DNA of 64,000 bases, from the NCBI GenBank assembly GCA_017466455.1, contig JAFTUD010000016.1, positions 7,687-71,686 of the forward strand, in the 5' to 3' direction. The notes below the pieces were generated by a model. That model worked only from the letters and a program-made list of their open reading frames with translations, was not told the origin of the DNA and ran no database searches. The stretch comes from Clostridia bacterium. Its GTDB lineage: Bacteria; Bacillota_A; Clostridia; Oscillospirales; CAG-272. Positions 10,009-18,213 of the stretch are shown here, one piece after another. A program made the translations under genes and the position numbers. Each line of letters starts with the position of its first letter. The stretch's first letter is position 1.

Positions 10009-10848
10009 ATGACAAATAATTTCTTGTGCTTCCCCGATGGAAAGCTAAAGGCACTCACCTTCAGCTACGATGACGGACCTAAGGAGGATAGACGCCTTGT
10101 TGCGCTTTTTAATAAGTATAATGTAAAGGGCACCTTCAACCTAAACTCACAATGGCTTAAAAATAGAGAGGATAACCCAAATGATGAGGGCATTCGTGCA
10201 AGCGAGGTAAAGGAGCTTTATAAGGGACATGAGGTCGCAGTTCACGGACTCACCCACCCATTCCTTGAAAGGCTTCCCGTTGACAAAGTGGCGTACGAGA
10301 TTGTAAAGGACAGAGAAAATCTTGAAAAATTCTCGGACACAATAGTTCGCGGAATGGCATACCCCTTCGGCACATATAACGATAATGTTGTCCGTGTCGC
10401 ACGCGATGCGGGAATTAGATATTCACGCACCTGTCACACCCACCACTCCTTCAAGATTGACCGTGACTGGCTCAGAATGCCATCAACCTGTCACCAAGCC
10501 GATGAAAAGCTCTTTGAGCTTGCCGAGCAATTCGTAAACGACAGTCCACTAAGCAACCGTTGGAATATTGAAAGCTGGCTTTTCTATGTATGGGGTCACT
10601 CCTTTGAATTTCGCACCGAGCAGGACTGGGAAAGAAAGGAAAGCTTCCTTAAAATTGTCGCAAACCGTGACGATGTTTGGTATGCAACAAATATTGAAAT
10701 TTATAACTACATCACCGCCTACGATAATCTTGAATATACATACGATGGCGATAAGGTATATAACCCAAGCGCTACCGATGTGTGGCTAAGGACTCAGCAG
10801 GGCAAAGTCTTCAAAATCCCCGCAGGGGAAACGGTAATTTTAAGATAA
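10009..10848 (+). CDS. Polysaccharide deacetylase family protein
   Basis: NodB-homology (carbohydrate esterase 4) protein of 279 residues. The signatures are FSYDDGP with the catalytic and metal-binding aspartates, EVAVHGLTHP with the two metal-binding histidines, and MAYPFGTYND. There is no signal peptide or transmembrane segment, so a cytoplasmic role on an oligosaccharide is more likely than cell-wall chitin or peptidoglycan deacetylation. The C-terminal part has a small extra beta domain ending in GETVILR. It follows tgt by 45 bp and is probably the last gene of the operon, closed by the hairpin at 10858-10889. Confidence 0.85.
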   Translation: MTNNFLCFPDGKLKALTFSYDDGPKEDRRLVALFNKYNVKGTFNLNSQWLKNREDNPNDEGIRASEVKELYKGHEVAVHGLTHPFLERLPVDKVAYEIVKDRENLEKFSDTIVRGMAYPFGTYNDNVVRVARDAGIRYSRTCHTHHSFKIDRDWLRMPSTCHQADEKLFELAEQFVNDSPLSNRWNIESWLFYVWGHSFEFRTEQDWERKESFLKIVANRDDVWYATNIEIYNYITAYDNLEYTYDGDKVYNPSATDVWLRTQQGKVFKIPAGETVILR

Positions 10849-10892
10849 ACAAAAATGACTGTCAATAGGATTACACCCTAAAGGACAGTTTT
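10847..10892 (+). repeat. Hairpin repeat, copy A (probable terminator)
   Basis: A 46-bp sequence with arms ACTGTC (10858-10863) and GACAGT (10884-10889) and an inner TAGG/CCCTA pairing, followed by T4. A near-identical copy in the opposite orientation lies at 13521-13567. Here it sits directly behind the deacetylase gene and could end the operon. Confidence 0.7.
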
Positions 10893-11121
10893 CAAAAATA
10901 CGGCATATCTCGAAATAGGTATGTCGTATTTTTGCATTTGTGTCCACAAATGCAGTGCTTCGTTTGTATTAACTAAAGACCACAACAAAATTACGGTTAT
11001 TTTGCTATGCGAGAAGCCCGCACAAACCAAAGGCGCCCTCTGGGAGGGAGCTGGATTTTGCGGAGCAAACTTGCCGTCGAGCTTGCGGGACAGGCAGCCT
11101 GAGTACCTCTCTCTATTTTTG
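10893..11121. repeat. Intergenic stretch with degenerate dispersed repeat
   Basis: No convincing gene. Bases about 11025-11115 hold a phrase of the type GCGCCCTCTGGGAGGGAGCT followed by TTTTGCGGAGCAAAC, which resembles the purine-rich imperfect-palindrome repeats common between genes of gut Clostridia. An open frame through it (10921-11226) has no ribosome-binding site and a composition typical of such repeats. Confidence 0.45.
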
Positions 11122-11150
11122 TTGACAAAAAAATGTATTTATGATATAAT
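11122..11150 (+). promoter_or_regulatory. Consensus sigma-A promoter
   Basis: TTGACA (11122-11127), 17-bp spacer, TATAAT (11145-11150), about 43 bp before the hypothetical gene at 11193. Confidence 0.8.
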
Positions 11151-11192
11151 TATAAAAATTATAAAAATACAATTTGTTGGGAGAAAAGATAT

Positions 11193-12323
11193 ATGGCAAC
11201 TTTCACATCAATTATTGAGGATATAAAGCACCTTTCGAGTTTTTCCGAAAAAACAAGTTTTTTGACAGTAATTCTAACTTCTTTTCAAGATAAAAAGGTA
11301 AAAATCACACTTGAAGACAAAAAAGAACTCTCTGCTTTTGCATTTGAGGAAATAAACAAACTTATTGCATTGATTCCAACACTCCAAACATACAAAGAAA
11401 AAGACGAAATTTTCGGATATGAGGATAACCTTCTCGGGATTGTTATGTTTTGCCACGCCTCACCCGCAGAGATCAGCGAAACGAATTTGAATAATATAAA
11501 AACGCTGACGGCACTTGTTGATAAAGAAAGATTTGTCGAAAATGCAATCGATAATATTTTCAAGAATAATCAAAATGATAAAGCAACTGTAAATCAACTC
11601 CTTGCCTCCGTAATTCCCTTAAAGGACGAATTTCAGAAAGGACAAATATATCAAGGATTACTTCATTATCAAGGCAATATAAGCAATCTTCCGTTAGATT
11701 CAAAGATATTATTTGCTGACTATATTTCTTCCGAATTAAAACGCTACCTTGATGCTCCTCTTGATGATGTTATAGTCAATAATTTAGAGTTTGCCTGTGA
11801 TGTTTCAAAATATTTTATAAATGATACCATTATTTCTCTTTTGAACGATATTTTGAAACTTGAGAAAAACAACGTTAATTATTATGCAATATCTACACTG
11901 CTGAACGCTGGTCAAACCATTCCCTCAAATATTATTGCAGCTCTTGCCAACGATATTGTATATGCCGATATGACTTATGCGATTTTAAAGCAGCACGGAT
12001 TGCAATCCCTTTTCCCTGCTGAATTGTCCACACCTGAGTATCTTGCAAAAAGCGACTTGGTTCATTGGTTGACATATCCTACAGAACTCGGAAAACAACC
12101 TGATCAGATAGAATATCTTGGCAAGGTAAAAAAGAAAGAAGAATATTACATTTTCCGTTATATATCCGATAGTGATAACTTGGGAGAGGATCGAAAAAAT
12201 CAGTGGCTAATTGGTTGGTCAAATGATGAAGGCGGTACTTTTAGCAATTTTGACTTATACTCTGACTTTGAACAAAAAACAATCGAAAAAACTTTAAAGA
12301 ACATAAAAAAGCGATTGCTTTAA
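11193..12323 (+). CDS. Hypothetical protein, probably alpha-helical repeat fold
   Basis: A 376-residue soluble protein that I do not recognise. It has no signal peptide or membrane segment. Most of the first 300 residues is predicted helical, with alternating helix pairs (for example YISSELKRYLD, VISLLNDILKLEKNN, AISTLLNAGQTIPSN) suggestive of a HEAT/armadillo-like solenoid; the last ~80 residues (EYLGKVKKKEEYYIFRYISD, WLIGWSNDEGGTFSNF) look beta-rich. GGGAG lies 9 bp before the ATG. It stands alone between its own consensus promoter and a strong terminator, so it is monocistronic. Its AT-rich composition differs from the operon upstream, suggesting acquisition. Confidence 0.75.
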   Translation: MATFTSIIEDIKHLSSFSEKTSFLTVILTSFQDKKVKITLEDKKELSAFAFEEINKLIALIPTLQTYKEKDEIFGYEDNLLGIVMFCHASPAEISETNLNNIKTLTALVDKERFVENAIDNIFKNNQNDKATVNQLLASVIPLKDEFQKGQIYQGLLHYQGNISNLPLDSKILFADYISSELKRYLDAPLDDVIVNNLEFACDVSKYFINDTIISLLNDILKLEKNNVNYYAISTLLNAGQTIPSNIIAALANDIVYADMTYAILKQHGLQSLFPAELSTPEYLAKSDLVHWLTYPTELGKQPDQIEYLGKVKKKEEYYIFRYISDSDNLGEDRKNQWLIGWSNDEGGTFSNFDLYSDFEQKTIEKTLKNIKKRLL

Positions 12324-12330
12324 CTTTAAT

Positions 12331-12357
12331 AAAGGGCTGACCATTTGTCAGCCCTTT
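12331..12357 (+). terminator. Rho-independent terminator
   Basis: 11-bp perfect stem AAAGGGCTGAC/GTCAGCCCTTT around a 5-base loop, 8 bp after the stop of the 11193-12323 gene. Confidence 0.85.
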
Positions 12358-12360
12358 CGT

Positions 12361-12660
12361 TGTACAACGAAAACCCCGCCATAGTGGGGAGGCATAAAGG
12401 CTTTGCCGATGAGCAGAAGACAAATAGAAATCAGCGAAGATTGTCCTTGTGTCAAAGGCTCCTTTGTGTAAAGGGAGGCTTTTTTCTACCTCCCGGAAGG
12501 TAATCAAACGGACTTTTGATATGTCAATGTCAAAAGTGCCTTTGCGTTGATTTTGGCAAAATCTTGTTGTCTTTAATTAAGTCAGTGCTTGTCAGGAAAA
12601 TTGACAAGGTATGGATGAACAAAAAAGGCTCCCTTGTGTAAAGCCCGGCTTTATCAATAA
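12361..12660. repeat. Gene-free stretch of dispersed repeat fragments
   Basis: No gene seen. Two related fragments, AAAGGCTCCTTTGTGTAAAG at 12454 and AAAGGCTCCCTTGTGTAAAG at about 12625, share 19 of 20 bases. The first continues into GGGAGGCTTTTTT and forms an imperfect terminator-like hairpin. They belong to the same style of purine/pyrimidine-rich intergenic repeat as at 11025-11115. Confidence 0.5.
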
Positions 12661-12679
12661 ATTGCAGTTTGCTTAACTG

Positions 12680-13372
12680 TTAATATTCAAAAACCAAGGG
12701 CGCAGCTTGTGCAATAAAAGAATTATTTCTTGGTTTTATCGTTACACGTTTTGAGCTAACCTGAATATTACCAAGATAATCTAACGATACAGTCTCCGGC
12801 AAATCTTTTTCCAAAAGTAAATTATCTTCCGCATCATACACCCTCAAGAGCGGATGAAACTTACAGGAATCCAAGCAACGCAAGAAAACTATCGCCTTGC
12901 GGTTTGTGCTAAATTTCTCTTTGAATTTCATTAACATATTCTCGCCTTGCTCGAGTGCTTTCTGAACACAAGAAAGTATACGTGTTTCATTAAAGTCTTG
13001 AGATGAAAAATAAACAACAAGAATATTGCGTATCCATTTAACAATATAATCGTAGTTTTCTAAAGAATCGAGTTTGTCGTAGGTTTCTTTCTCAATATGA
13101 ACCAAGCAATATCTGTACCAAGGATGATACTTGTCCACATAGTCAGACAAGATTGTTTCCCCACCTATATCGCAGGTGGTGAAGTTAATATACAGATGGT
13201 CAAATTCGCCAAGAGAAAATTCATTCTCACGTAATTTCATGACCACTCTTTGTACGATAGCATTTAACTTTTTATCAGCAAAATGGCTGGTAGTATAAAT
13301 ACCATACTCATTTTGCGATTCACTTTTATACAGGCGAATATCGCTAATTATTTTCCTTTTCATAATTTTCAC
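12680..13372 (-). CDS. Hypothetical protein, 230 aa
   Basis: An unrecognised cytoplasmic protein, without signal peptide or membrane segment. The start is probably GTG 13372, with a GGA 6 bp upstream; ATG 13363 three codons later is the alternative. Notable segments are HLYINFTTCDIGGETILSDY and YHPWYRYCLVHIEKETYDKL, and a C-terminal beta-rich region (LDYLGNIQVSSKRVTIKPR). Single-gene unit on the minus strand between repeats; AT-rich like its neighbour at 11193. The two genes are bracketed by the inverted hairpin repeats at 10847 and 13521, which makes the pair a possible acquired block. Confidence 0.65.
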   Translation of the reverse strand: MKIMKRKIISDIRLYKSESQNEYGIYTTSHFADKKLNAIVQRVVMKLRENEFSLGEFDHLYINFTTCDIGGETILSDYVDKYHPWYRYCLVHIEKETYDKLDSLENYDYIVKWIRNILVVYFSSQDFNETRILSCVQKALEQGENMLMKFKEKFSTNRKAIVFLRCLDSCKFHPLLRVYDAEDNLLLEKDLPETVSLDYLGNIQVSSKRVTIKPRNNSFIAQAAPLVFEY

Positions 13373-13470
13373 ACTTTTTCCGTCAAATTCTTACTTATTT
13401 GTAGTTTTAGTCAATTTTCAATTTTGCTTAACCAATGAAACACATTTAGTTCTAATATTTATTTTAACAA

Positions 13471-13510
13471 ACAAACCGCAGAAAATCAATCTGCGGTTTG
13501 TGTTTTTTCT
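13471..13510. terminator. Bidirectional terminator hairpin
   Basis: 12-bp perfect stem ACAAACCGCAGA/TCTGCGGTTTGT (13471-13501) followed by GTTTTTT on the plus strand. It lies between the start of the 12680-13372 gene and the end of the 13612-14025 gene, and can insulate the former from transcription out of the latter. Confidence 0.7.
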
Positions 13511-13520
13511 GTCGGCAGGT

Positions 13521-13567
13521 AAAACTGTCCTTTAGGGTACAGCCCTATTGACAGTCATTTTTTGTTT
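13521..13567 (-). repeat. Hairpin repeat, copy B (probable terminator)
   Basis: Reverse-oriented near copy of the element at 10847-10892, differing at a few central bases. On the minus strand it reads ACTGTC-AA-TAGGG-loop-CCCTA-AAG-GACAGT-TTTT and would terminate the gene at 13612-14025. Confidence 0.7.
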
Positions 13568-13611
13568 GCTTATTTTATTGCTTGCGCCTTTAATAATCTT
13601 CTTATAAGAAA

Positions 13612-14025
13612 TTAAAGCTTTTCGCACCCAAGGTATTTGCACATATAGGTAGTAAGTCTTTTTTCTCTTGATTTTTTAGTGCTGAACGGAGAGGATTTTG
13701 TAAATAAGCAAGCGATAAGAAGCGGAATTATCACAATGGCAAAAACCACGCCAAAGCCAATCCACTCGTACCACCTCATTCTCATATCGCGGTCAGGCTT
13801 AATTTCGCCCTCAAGCTCAATATATCCGTCACCCTCAACAATAGGAGCGCAAAACCAGTAGCTTCCGCCGTCCTTGCCCTTCTCAATGCCAATTTCAATT
13901 TTTCCCGCACGAAGATAAACGACAAGCTCAAAGCCCCGTATCCTGTTTTCCTTATTAAATGTATCTCTTGCCTCGGAATATTTTTTTACAAATTCGTCAA
14001 GGCTTCCGTTAAATCTGAATTTCAT
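13612..14025 (-). CDS. Small membrane protein of unknown function
   Basis: A 137-residue protein beginning MKFRFNGSLDEF; AGGAG lies 7 bp upstream of ATG 14025, which makes this start better than the in-frame ATG at 14067. Residues about 1-85 form a soluble beta-rich domain (FELVVYLRAGKIEIGIEKGK, SYWFCAPIVEGDGYIELEGE); one transmembrane helix follows (IGFGVVFAIVIIPLLIACLF), then a basic tail (KKSREKRLTTYMCKYLGCEK). It has its own extended -10 promoter and ends at hairpin copy B. No function can be assigned. Confidence 0.7.
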   Translation of the reverse strand: MKFRFNGSLDEFVKKYSEARDTFNKENRIRGFELVVYLRAGKIEIGIEKGKDGGSYWFCAPIVEGDGYIELEGEIKPDRDMRMRWYEWIGFGVVFAIVIIPLLIACLFTKSSPFSTKKSREKRLTTYMCKYLGCEKL

Positions 14026-14057
14026 AAAATCTCCTAAAAAAGATGCTTTATAGGTTA

Positions 14058-14086
14058 AGTATATCACACCTTGCCCGATATTGCAA
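14058..14086 (-). promoter_or_regulatory. Sigma-A promoter, minus strand
   Basis: On the minus strand TTGCAA (14081-14086), 17-bp spacer ending TGTGA, TATACT (14058-14063), an extended -10 box. It drives the 13612-14025 gene. Confidence 0.7.
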
Positions 14087-14181
14087 GAAAATTCATTTAA
14101 TTAAAAAATGAATAATGCAACAAAAAAATGCCAAAATAAAAATGTAAAAGAAAATCAAGCCAACAAAAAAGGAGAAACAAA

Positions 14182-14451
14182 ATGAAAAAATACGCCTATA
14201 CCATAATGGCGAAAAACGGACTGCACGCCCGCCCCGCAGGAGCGCTTGCAAGCGCCTGTAAGGGCTTTAAAGCAACAGTCAAAATTTTCGCAAACGGAAA
14301 GGAAGCCGACGGCAAGCGACTCTTGTCGGTAATGAGCCTTGGAGCAACCTATGGCACGGAGCTTCTTTTTGAAATCTCGGGCGAGGATGAGAGCGAGGCT
14401 CTTGAAAAAATCACCGAGCTTTGCAAATCCACCCTTGGAGGTGATGAGTAA
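14182..14451 (+). CDS. ptsH: Phosphocarrier protein HPr
   Basis: Small cytoplasmic phosphocarrier that passes phosphate from enzyme I to EIIA proteins. The 89-residue product carries the active-site His in NGLHARPAG and the HPr-kinase target Ser in GKRLLSVMSLG (Ser46 equivalent), so it can serve both transport and CcpA-type catabolite control. GGAG lies 8 bp before the ATG. Its stop codon overlaps the EIIA start by one base. Enzyme I is not in the window. Placement of an HPr inside a sugar-specific EII operon suggests a dedicated or extra copy, but I cannot tell whether it is the only HPr. Confidence 0.93.
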   Translation: MKKYAYTIMAKNGLHARPAGALASACKGFKATVKIFANGKEADGKRLLSVMSLGATYGTELLFEISGEDESEALEKITELCKSTLGGDE

Positions 14452-14927
14452 TGCTGTCAAAGAAGCAGGAGCAAATCTTCTCCGTATGCAACGGAGTTAC
14501 CGCCCCAATCAGCGAAATCCCCGATGACGCCTTCGCCCTCGGACTCCTCGGCAAGGGCTACGCAATATACCCCGATGACGGTATTATTGTAAGCCCTGTC
14601 AACGGAAAAATAGAGAATATAGCAAAGACAAAGCATGCCTACTCAATCCTTACAGGTAGCGGACTTGATATTCTTGTCCATATAGGAGTTGATACGGTTG
14701 AGCTAAACGGCGAGGGCTTTGAATCGTGCGTTTGCGAGGGCCAAAGCGTCAAGGTGGGCGACACGCTTGCTAAAATTGATATAGAAAAAATTCATGCGGG
14801 CGGATATAACTCGGTAACTGCTGTTATCGTAACAAACCACGAGGCGATAGAAAATATAGCATATAAATTCGGTAATGCAAGGGCAGGCAAGGATGCTGTT
14901 ATGTATTATACAATAAGAAAGAGGTAA
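14451..14927 (+). CDS. PTS glucose-type EIIA component
   Basis: EIIA domain of the glucose/N-acetylglucosamine superfamily, 158 residues. It shows VSPVNGKI, the first His in KTKHAYSI and the phospho-accepting His in LVHIGVDTVELNG. It receives phosphate from HPr and donates it to EIIB. Start ATG overlaps the HPr stop (TAATG) and the EIICB gene begins 2 bp after its stop, which points to translational coupling of all three. Confidence 0.92.
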   Translation: MLSKKQEQIFSVCNGVTAPISEIPDDAFALGLLGKGYAIYPDDGIIVSPVNGKIENIAKTKHAYSILTGSGLDILVHIGVDTVELNGEGFESCVCEGQSVKVGDTLAKIDIEKIHAGGYNSVTAVIVTNHEAIENIAYKFGNARAGKDAVMYYTIRKR

Positions 14928-14929
14928 AT

Positions 14930-16561
14930 ATGGAAAATATAAAGGAAAACAAAAGAGGTAGCCGTGCCTTCAGCGTTCTTCAAAGAATAGGAAAGGCATT
15001 TATGCTCCCAATCGCCCTTTTGCCCGTTGCAGGACTCTTGCTCGGCATAGGCGCATCACTTACCAACCCCGCAATGCTTGAGGCGTATAATCTCACCTCT
15101 GTTCTTGGCGAGGGTACATTTTTGTACTCGGTTTTCTCGCTTTTCGCCTCAGTCGGAACGGTAATATTTGATAACCTGCCATTACTTTTCGCAATGGGCG
15201 TAGCCCTCGGAATGGCAGAGCACGAAAAGGCAACAGCAACCCTGTCCGCCGCAATCGCATTCTTTGTAATGCACAAAACTATAAGCACCCTGCTTGACCT
15301 TACGGGAAAAATCACCCCCGAGCATCTGAGTGACGGAACTATTGCAAATGTAGTCGGCATAAACTCGCTTCAAATGGGCGTTTTCGGCGGAATTATAGTA
15401 GGACTCGGCGTCGCCTATCTGAATAACCGCTTTTATAAAATCAGACTCCCCAATGTAATCTCATTCTTCGGAGGAGCGAGATTTGTCCCCATCATTTCAA
15501 CAGCCGTGTATCTTGTCGTTGGCGTTATTATGTTCTTTGTTTGGCAATATATCCAAATGGGAATCTTCGCCCTTGGCGACCTCGTTCTGAAATCAGGCTA
15601 CGCAGGCACCTTCATCTACGGCTTTATTGAAAGAATTTTAATCCCCTTCGGCTTGCACCATGTGTTCTATTTGCCGTTTTGGCAAACGGGACTTGGCGGT
15701 AGCATGCTAATTGACGGCGTCTTAGTTCACGGAGCGCAAAATATCTTCTTTGCCGAGCTTGCCTCAAGCGCAACCGAGGTCTTTTCCGTGTCCGCCACAA
15801 GATTTATGAGCGGTAAATTCCCGCTTATGATTTTCGGCTTGCCGGGTGCCGCCCTTGCTATGTATACCTGCGCCGAGCCAAGCAAGAAAAAGCTCGTAGG
15901 AGGCTTGCTCCTGTCCGCCGCAATCACCTCAATGCTAACAGGAATTACCGAGCCTATTGAGTTCACCTTCCTCTTTGTAGCCCCACTTCTTTATGTAATA
16001 CACTCCCTCTTTGCGGGACTTGCATATATGCTTATGCACCTTTTACAGGTAGGCGTTGGAATGACCTTCTCGGGCGGAATTATTGACCTTCTCCTCTTTG
16101 GCGTAATTCAAGGCAACTCAAAAACAAACTGGATAATGATACCCCTTGTCGGCGTATTCTACTTTGTAATCTACTTCTTCCTGTTTAGATTTTTAATTCT
16201 GAAGAGAAACTACGCCACCCCGGGCAGAGATAACTCCGATAGCGTAAAGCTCTATACAAGAAAGGATTATGATGAAAAGAAAAATGCCCATAAGGGCGGC
16301 GGCGCAAGGCTAAGCTCCAACGAAACATCTGCCCTCATTCTTGAAGGACTTGGCGGTAAGGATAATATAATCTCACTTGATAACTGCGCTACAAGGCTCC
16401 GCGTAAGCGTAAAGGACCCAAGCCTCGTGTCCGATACACTCTTAAAGCAAAGCGGATGCGCAGGCGTCATCAAAAAGGGAGAGGGAATACAGGTAATCTA
16501 CGGCCCGCAGGTCAGCGTTATCAAAACCGAGCTCGAAGAATACCTCTCCTCTCTTGAATAG
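14930..16561 (+). CDS. PTS glucose/maltose/GlcNAc-family EIICB
   Basis: Membrane permease and phosphotransferase of 543 residues. The EIIC domain (about 1-430) has some ten hydrophobic segments and the substrate-site signature ITEPIEFTFLF. A short linker leads to the EIIB domain, whose phosphorylated Cys is in NCATRLRVSV. Domain order EIIC-EIIB with a separate EIIA fits the PtsG/NagE/MalX group; the sequence alone does not settle whether glucose, maltose or N-acetylglucosamine is carried. No antiterminator (LicT/GlcT) gene or RAT-like hairpin was recognised nearby. Confidence 0.9.
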   Translation: MENIKENKRGSRAFSVLQRIGKAFMLPIALLPVAGLLLGIGASLTNPAMLEAYNLTSVLGEGTFLYSVFSLFASVGTVIFDNLPLLFAMGVALGMAEHEKATATLSAAIAFFVMHKTISTLLDLTGKITPEHLSDGTIANVVGINSLQMGVFGGIIVGLGVAYLNNRFYKIRLPNVISFFGGARFVPIISTAVYLVVGVIMFFVWQYIQMGIFALGDLVLKSGYAGTFIYGFIERILIPFGLHHVFYLPFWQTGLGGSMLIDGVLVHGAQNIFFAELASSATEVFSVSATRFMSGKFPLMIFGLPGAALAMYTCAEPSKKKLVGGLLLSAAITSMLTGITEPIEFTFLFVAPLLYVIHSLFAGLAYMLMHLLQVGVGMTFSGGIIDLLLFGVIQGNSKTNWIMIPLVGVFYFVIYFFLFRFLILKRNYATPGRDNSDSVKLYTRKDYDEKKNAHKGGGARLSSNETSALILEGLGGKDNIISLDNCATRLRVSVKDPSLVSDTLLKQSGCAGVIKKGEGIQVIYGPQVSVIKTELEEYLSSLE

Positions 16562-16628
16562 CCCCCACAATATCCAAAGCTCACCAAAGGCGAGCTAAAG
16601 CTATAAAAGTATTATAAATTCAACAAAT

Positions 16629-16659
16629 AAAAAATGCGATGCACGGCATCGCATTTTTT
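16629..16659. terminator. Bidirectional terminator
   Basis: AAAAAATGCGATGC-ACG-GCATCGCATTTTTT; 8-bp GC-containing stem extended by A6/T6. It lies between the converging PTS operon and the GH39-like gene and can serve both. Confidence 0.85.
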
Positions 16660-16759
16660 GTTTAGCTTGATATTTCAAAAAATTTTAACACAGAAGACGG
16701 GACTTTTGTCCGTTCCAAAACAGGTTCGTTCCATTCCCGTCAGGCATAGAGTAATGTAT

Positions 16760-18079
16760 CTATTTTTCAATATAGAGAAGGCTATTGCGTTCAAGTCTGA
16801 TTTTGAGCTTGTCGCCATCAAATTTAGCAGTTAGCACCTCGGACATCGTATGCTCATCATCGAGCAAGAAAATCTTTGCTCCACTCATATCAGTTCCAAG
16901 TGTGTCAACGGTGACAACCTTCGCCCCCTCGTTGTCGTTTTCGGTGTAATAACATACCAAAGCGCGATACTTGTCGCCATTTTTAGCGCCAACAACATAT
17001 ACATTTTCATCATCAGTTGACACTTCAACCGCATTTTGCAACTTGTAGAGATAGGAATATGTAAGGAAAGAGTAATATCCTTTAAGCGGTTGCATTGTGT
17101 AGTAGTCAAATAAACCGTTGAATGTTCCCTCACGCGCGTCATAATACATCATCATATCAAGGTCGTCATTGTTTTGCCCTGCAATCATACAAGCGATGAA
17201 AAACGCAGCGCCCTTCATACTGATAATTTGCTTTATCGAATAAACAAATTCGTCAGTCCAACCGCGGACATAGTTCCATTCGTTAAGGATTGACTCCGCA
17301 CCTCCGTATCCCTTTTCAACGAGCAATTTTCTAATTCTTGTCGCTTTTATTGACATATCGTAAGGTTGAGTCCAATACCAGTGCCAAGATAAAAAGTCAA
17401 GCGGAGCATCTTCTTTTTTAATCCTGTCAAGAAAACGGCTCATCCACGCCTCATCTCCTGCACTTGCAGGACCACCAATTTTAAGCTCGGGGAATTTCTT
17501 TTTAAGATGCTTTGATGCGACAGTATAAAATCTTGCAAAGTCAACCTCAGTTCCACTCCAACAACGCTTGTTTGTGCTATCGTCGGGATCAAGGTCAGGC
17601 TCATTCCAAATTTCCCAATATTCTATATCGTAGAAAAATCCGTTTGCCCAACCCTTTGTGTAGTGCGCAATAATATGCTCGCAAATTTCCGCCCATTTTT
17701 GAAAATCGGGTGGCATTATTGTTCCATATTTCTTTATTTCGTGTTCAATTCTCGCACCAAGACGGTAAAACGGCTTTGTCCCATACTTGAACATTTTAGC
17801 CATGTAATTGTCCGTTATAATGAAATCATAGCTGTCGGGATCATTTACATCATCATTGAAATCCCTAAAAATATTATGCACATCAACCGTGTGTTCAAGT
17901 CCGTAATGCGCAGAGAACGATGCATCATGCGTTCTTGCATAAGGGAATTCAACCGCGCCATAGTAATCTTGATTTCCTCTCGTTTGGTTAGGACCTGCCA
18001 CACAAGGACCGTTATTTACTGCGTGCATCGGTTTTATCTTGCCCGTGATTTTGTTAAAATTTATACTTGCTATACTCAT
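16760..18079 (-). CDS. GH39-like glycoside hydrolase (beta-xylosidase type)
   Basis: A 439-residue intracellular clan GH-A TIM-barrel glycosidase. The acid/base Glu is in YWEIWNEPDLDP and the likely nucleophile Glu in ILNEWNY, each at the expected beta-strand ends; LDFLSWHWYW precedes the nucleophile. A C-terminal beta-sandwich begins near residue 350 (YVVGAKNGDKYRALVCYY). The closest family by pattern is GH39 (xylan beta-xylosidase, alpha-iduronidase). There is no signal peptide, so it would act on imported oligosaccharide. The minus-strand promoter at 18116-18144 and RBS GGGAGA support ATG 18079. Confidence 0.8.
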   Translation of the reverse strand: MSIASINFNKITGKIKPMHAVNNGPCVAGPNQTRGNQDYYGAVEFPYARTHDASFSAHYGLEHTVDVHNIFRDFNDDVNDPDSYDFIITDNYMAKMFKYGTKPFYRLGARIEHEIKKYGTIMPPDFQKWAEICEHIIAHYTKGWANGFFYDIEYWEIWNEPDLDPDDSTNKRCWSGTEVDFARFYTVASKHLKKKFPELKIGGPASAGDEAWMSRFLDRIKKEDAPLDFLSWHWYWTQPYDMSIKATRIRKLLVEKGYGGAESILNEWNYVRGWTDEFVYSIKQIISMKGAAFFIACMIAGQNNDDLDMMMYYDAREGTFNGLFDYYTMQPLKGYYSFLTYSYLYKLQNAVEVSTDDENVYVVGAKNGDKYRALVCYYTENDNEGAKVVTVDTLGTDMSGAKIFLLDDEHTMSEVLTAKFDGDKLKIRLERNSLLYIEK

Positions 18080-18115
18080 AATCTTCTCCCATTAAAAAAA
18101 CTGTTCCTAAAAACA

Positions 18116-18144
18116 ATTATATAACAAATAAAAAATCTTTTCAA
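18116..18144 (-). promoter_or_regulatory. Sigma-A promoter of the GH39-like gene
   Basis: Minus strand TTGAAA (18139-18144), 17-bp spacer, TATAAT (18116-18121). It is back-to-back with the plus-strand promoter at 18153-18181. Confidence 0.75.
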
Positions 18145-18152
18145 GTCTTTTA

Positions 18153-18181
18153 TTGATATTGAGCGCAAGTTGTGATATACT
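18153..18181 (+). promoter_or_regulatory. Sigma-A promoter of the glycerol-1-phosphate dehydrogenase gene
   Basis: TTGATA (18153-18158), 17-bp spacer ending TGTGA, TATACT (18176-18181), with an extended -10. Confidence 0.75.
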
Positions 18182-18213
18182 TAGATAAAAGAGCGCATAA
18201 GCAGGAGAAAAAC

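Noticed and set aside
10921..11226. Open frame of 101 codons
   Set aside because: No ribosome-binding site, runs through a dispersed repeat and the promoter of the next gene, and overlaps that gene's start.
10847..13567. Insertion sequence with the hairpins as terminal inverted repeats
   Set aside because: The enclosed genes do not look like transposases, no target duplication was seen and each hairpin makes sense as a terminator.
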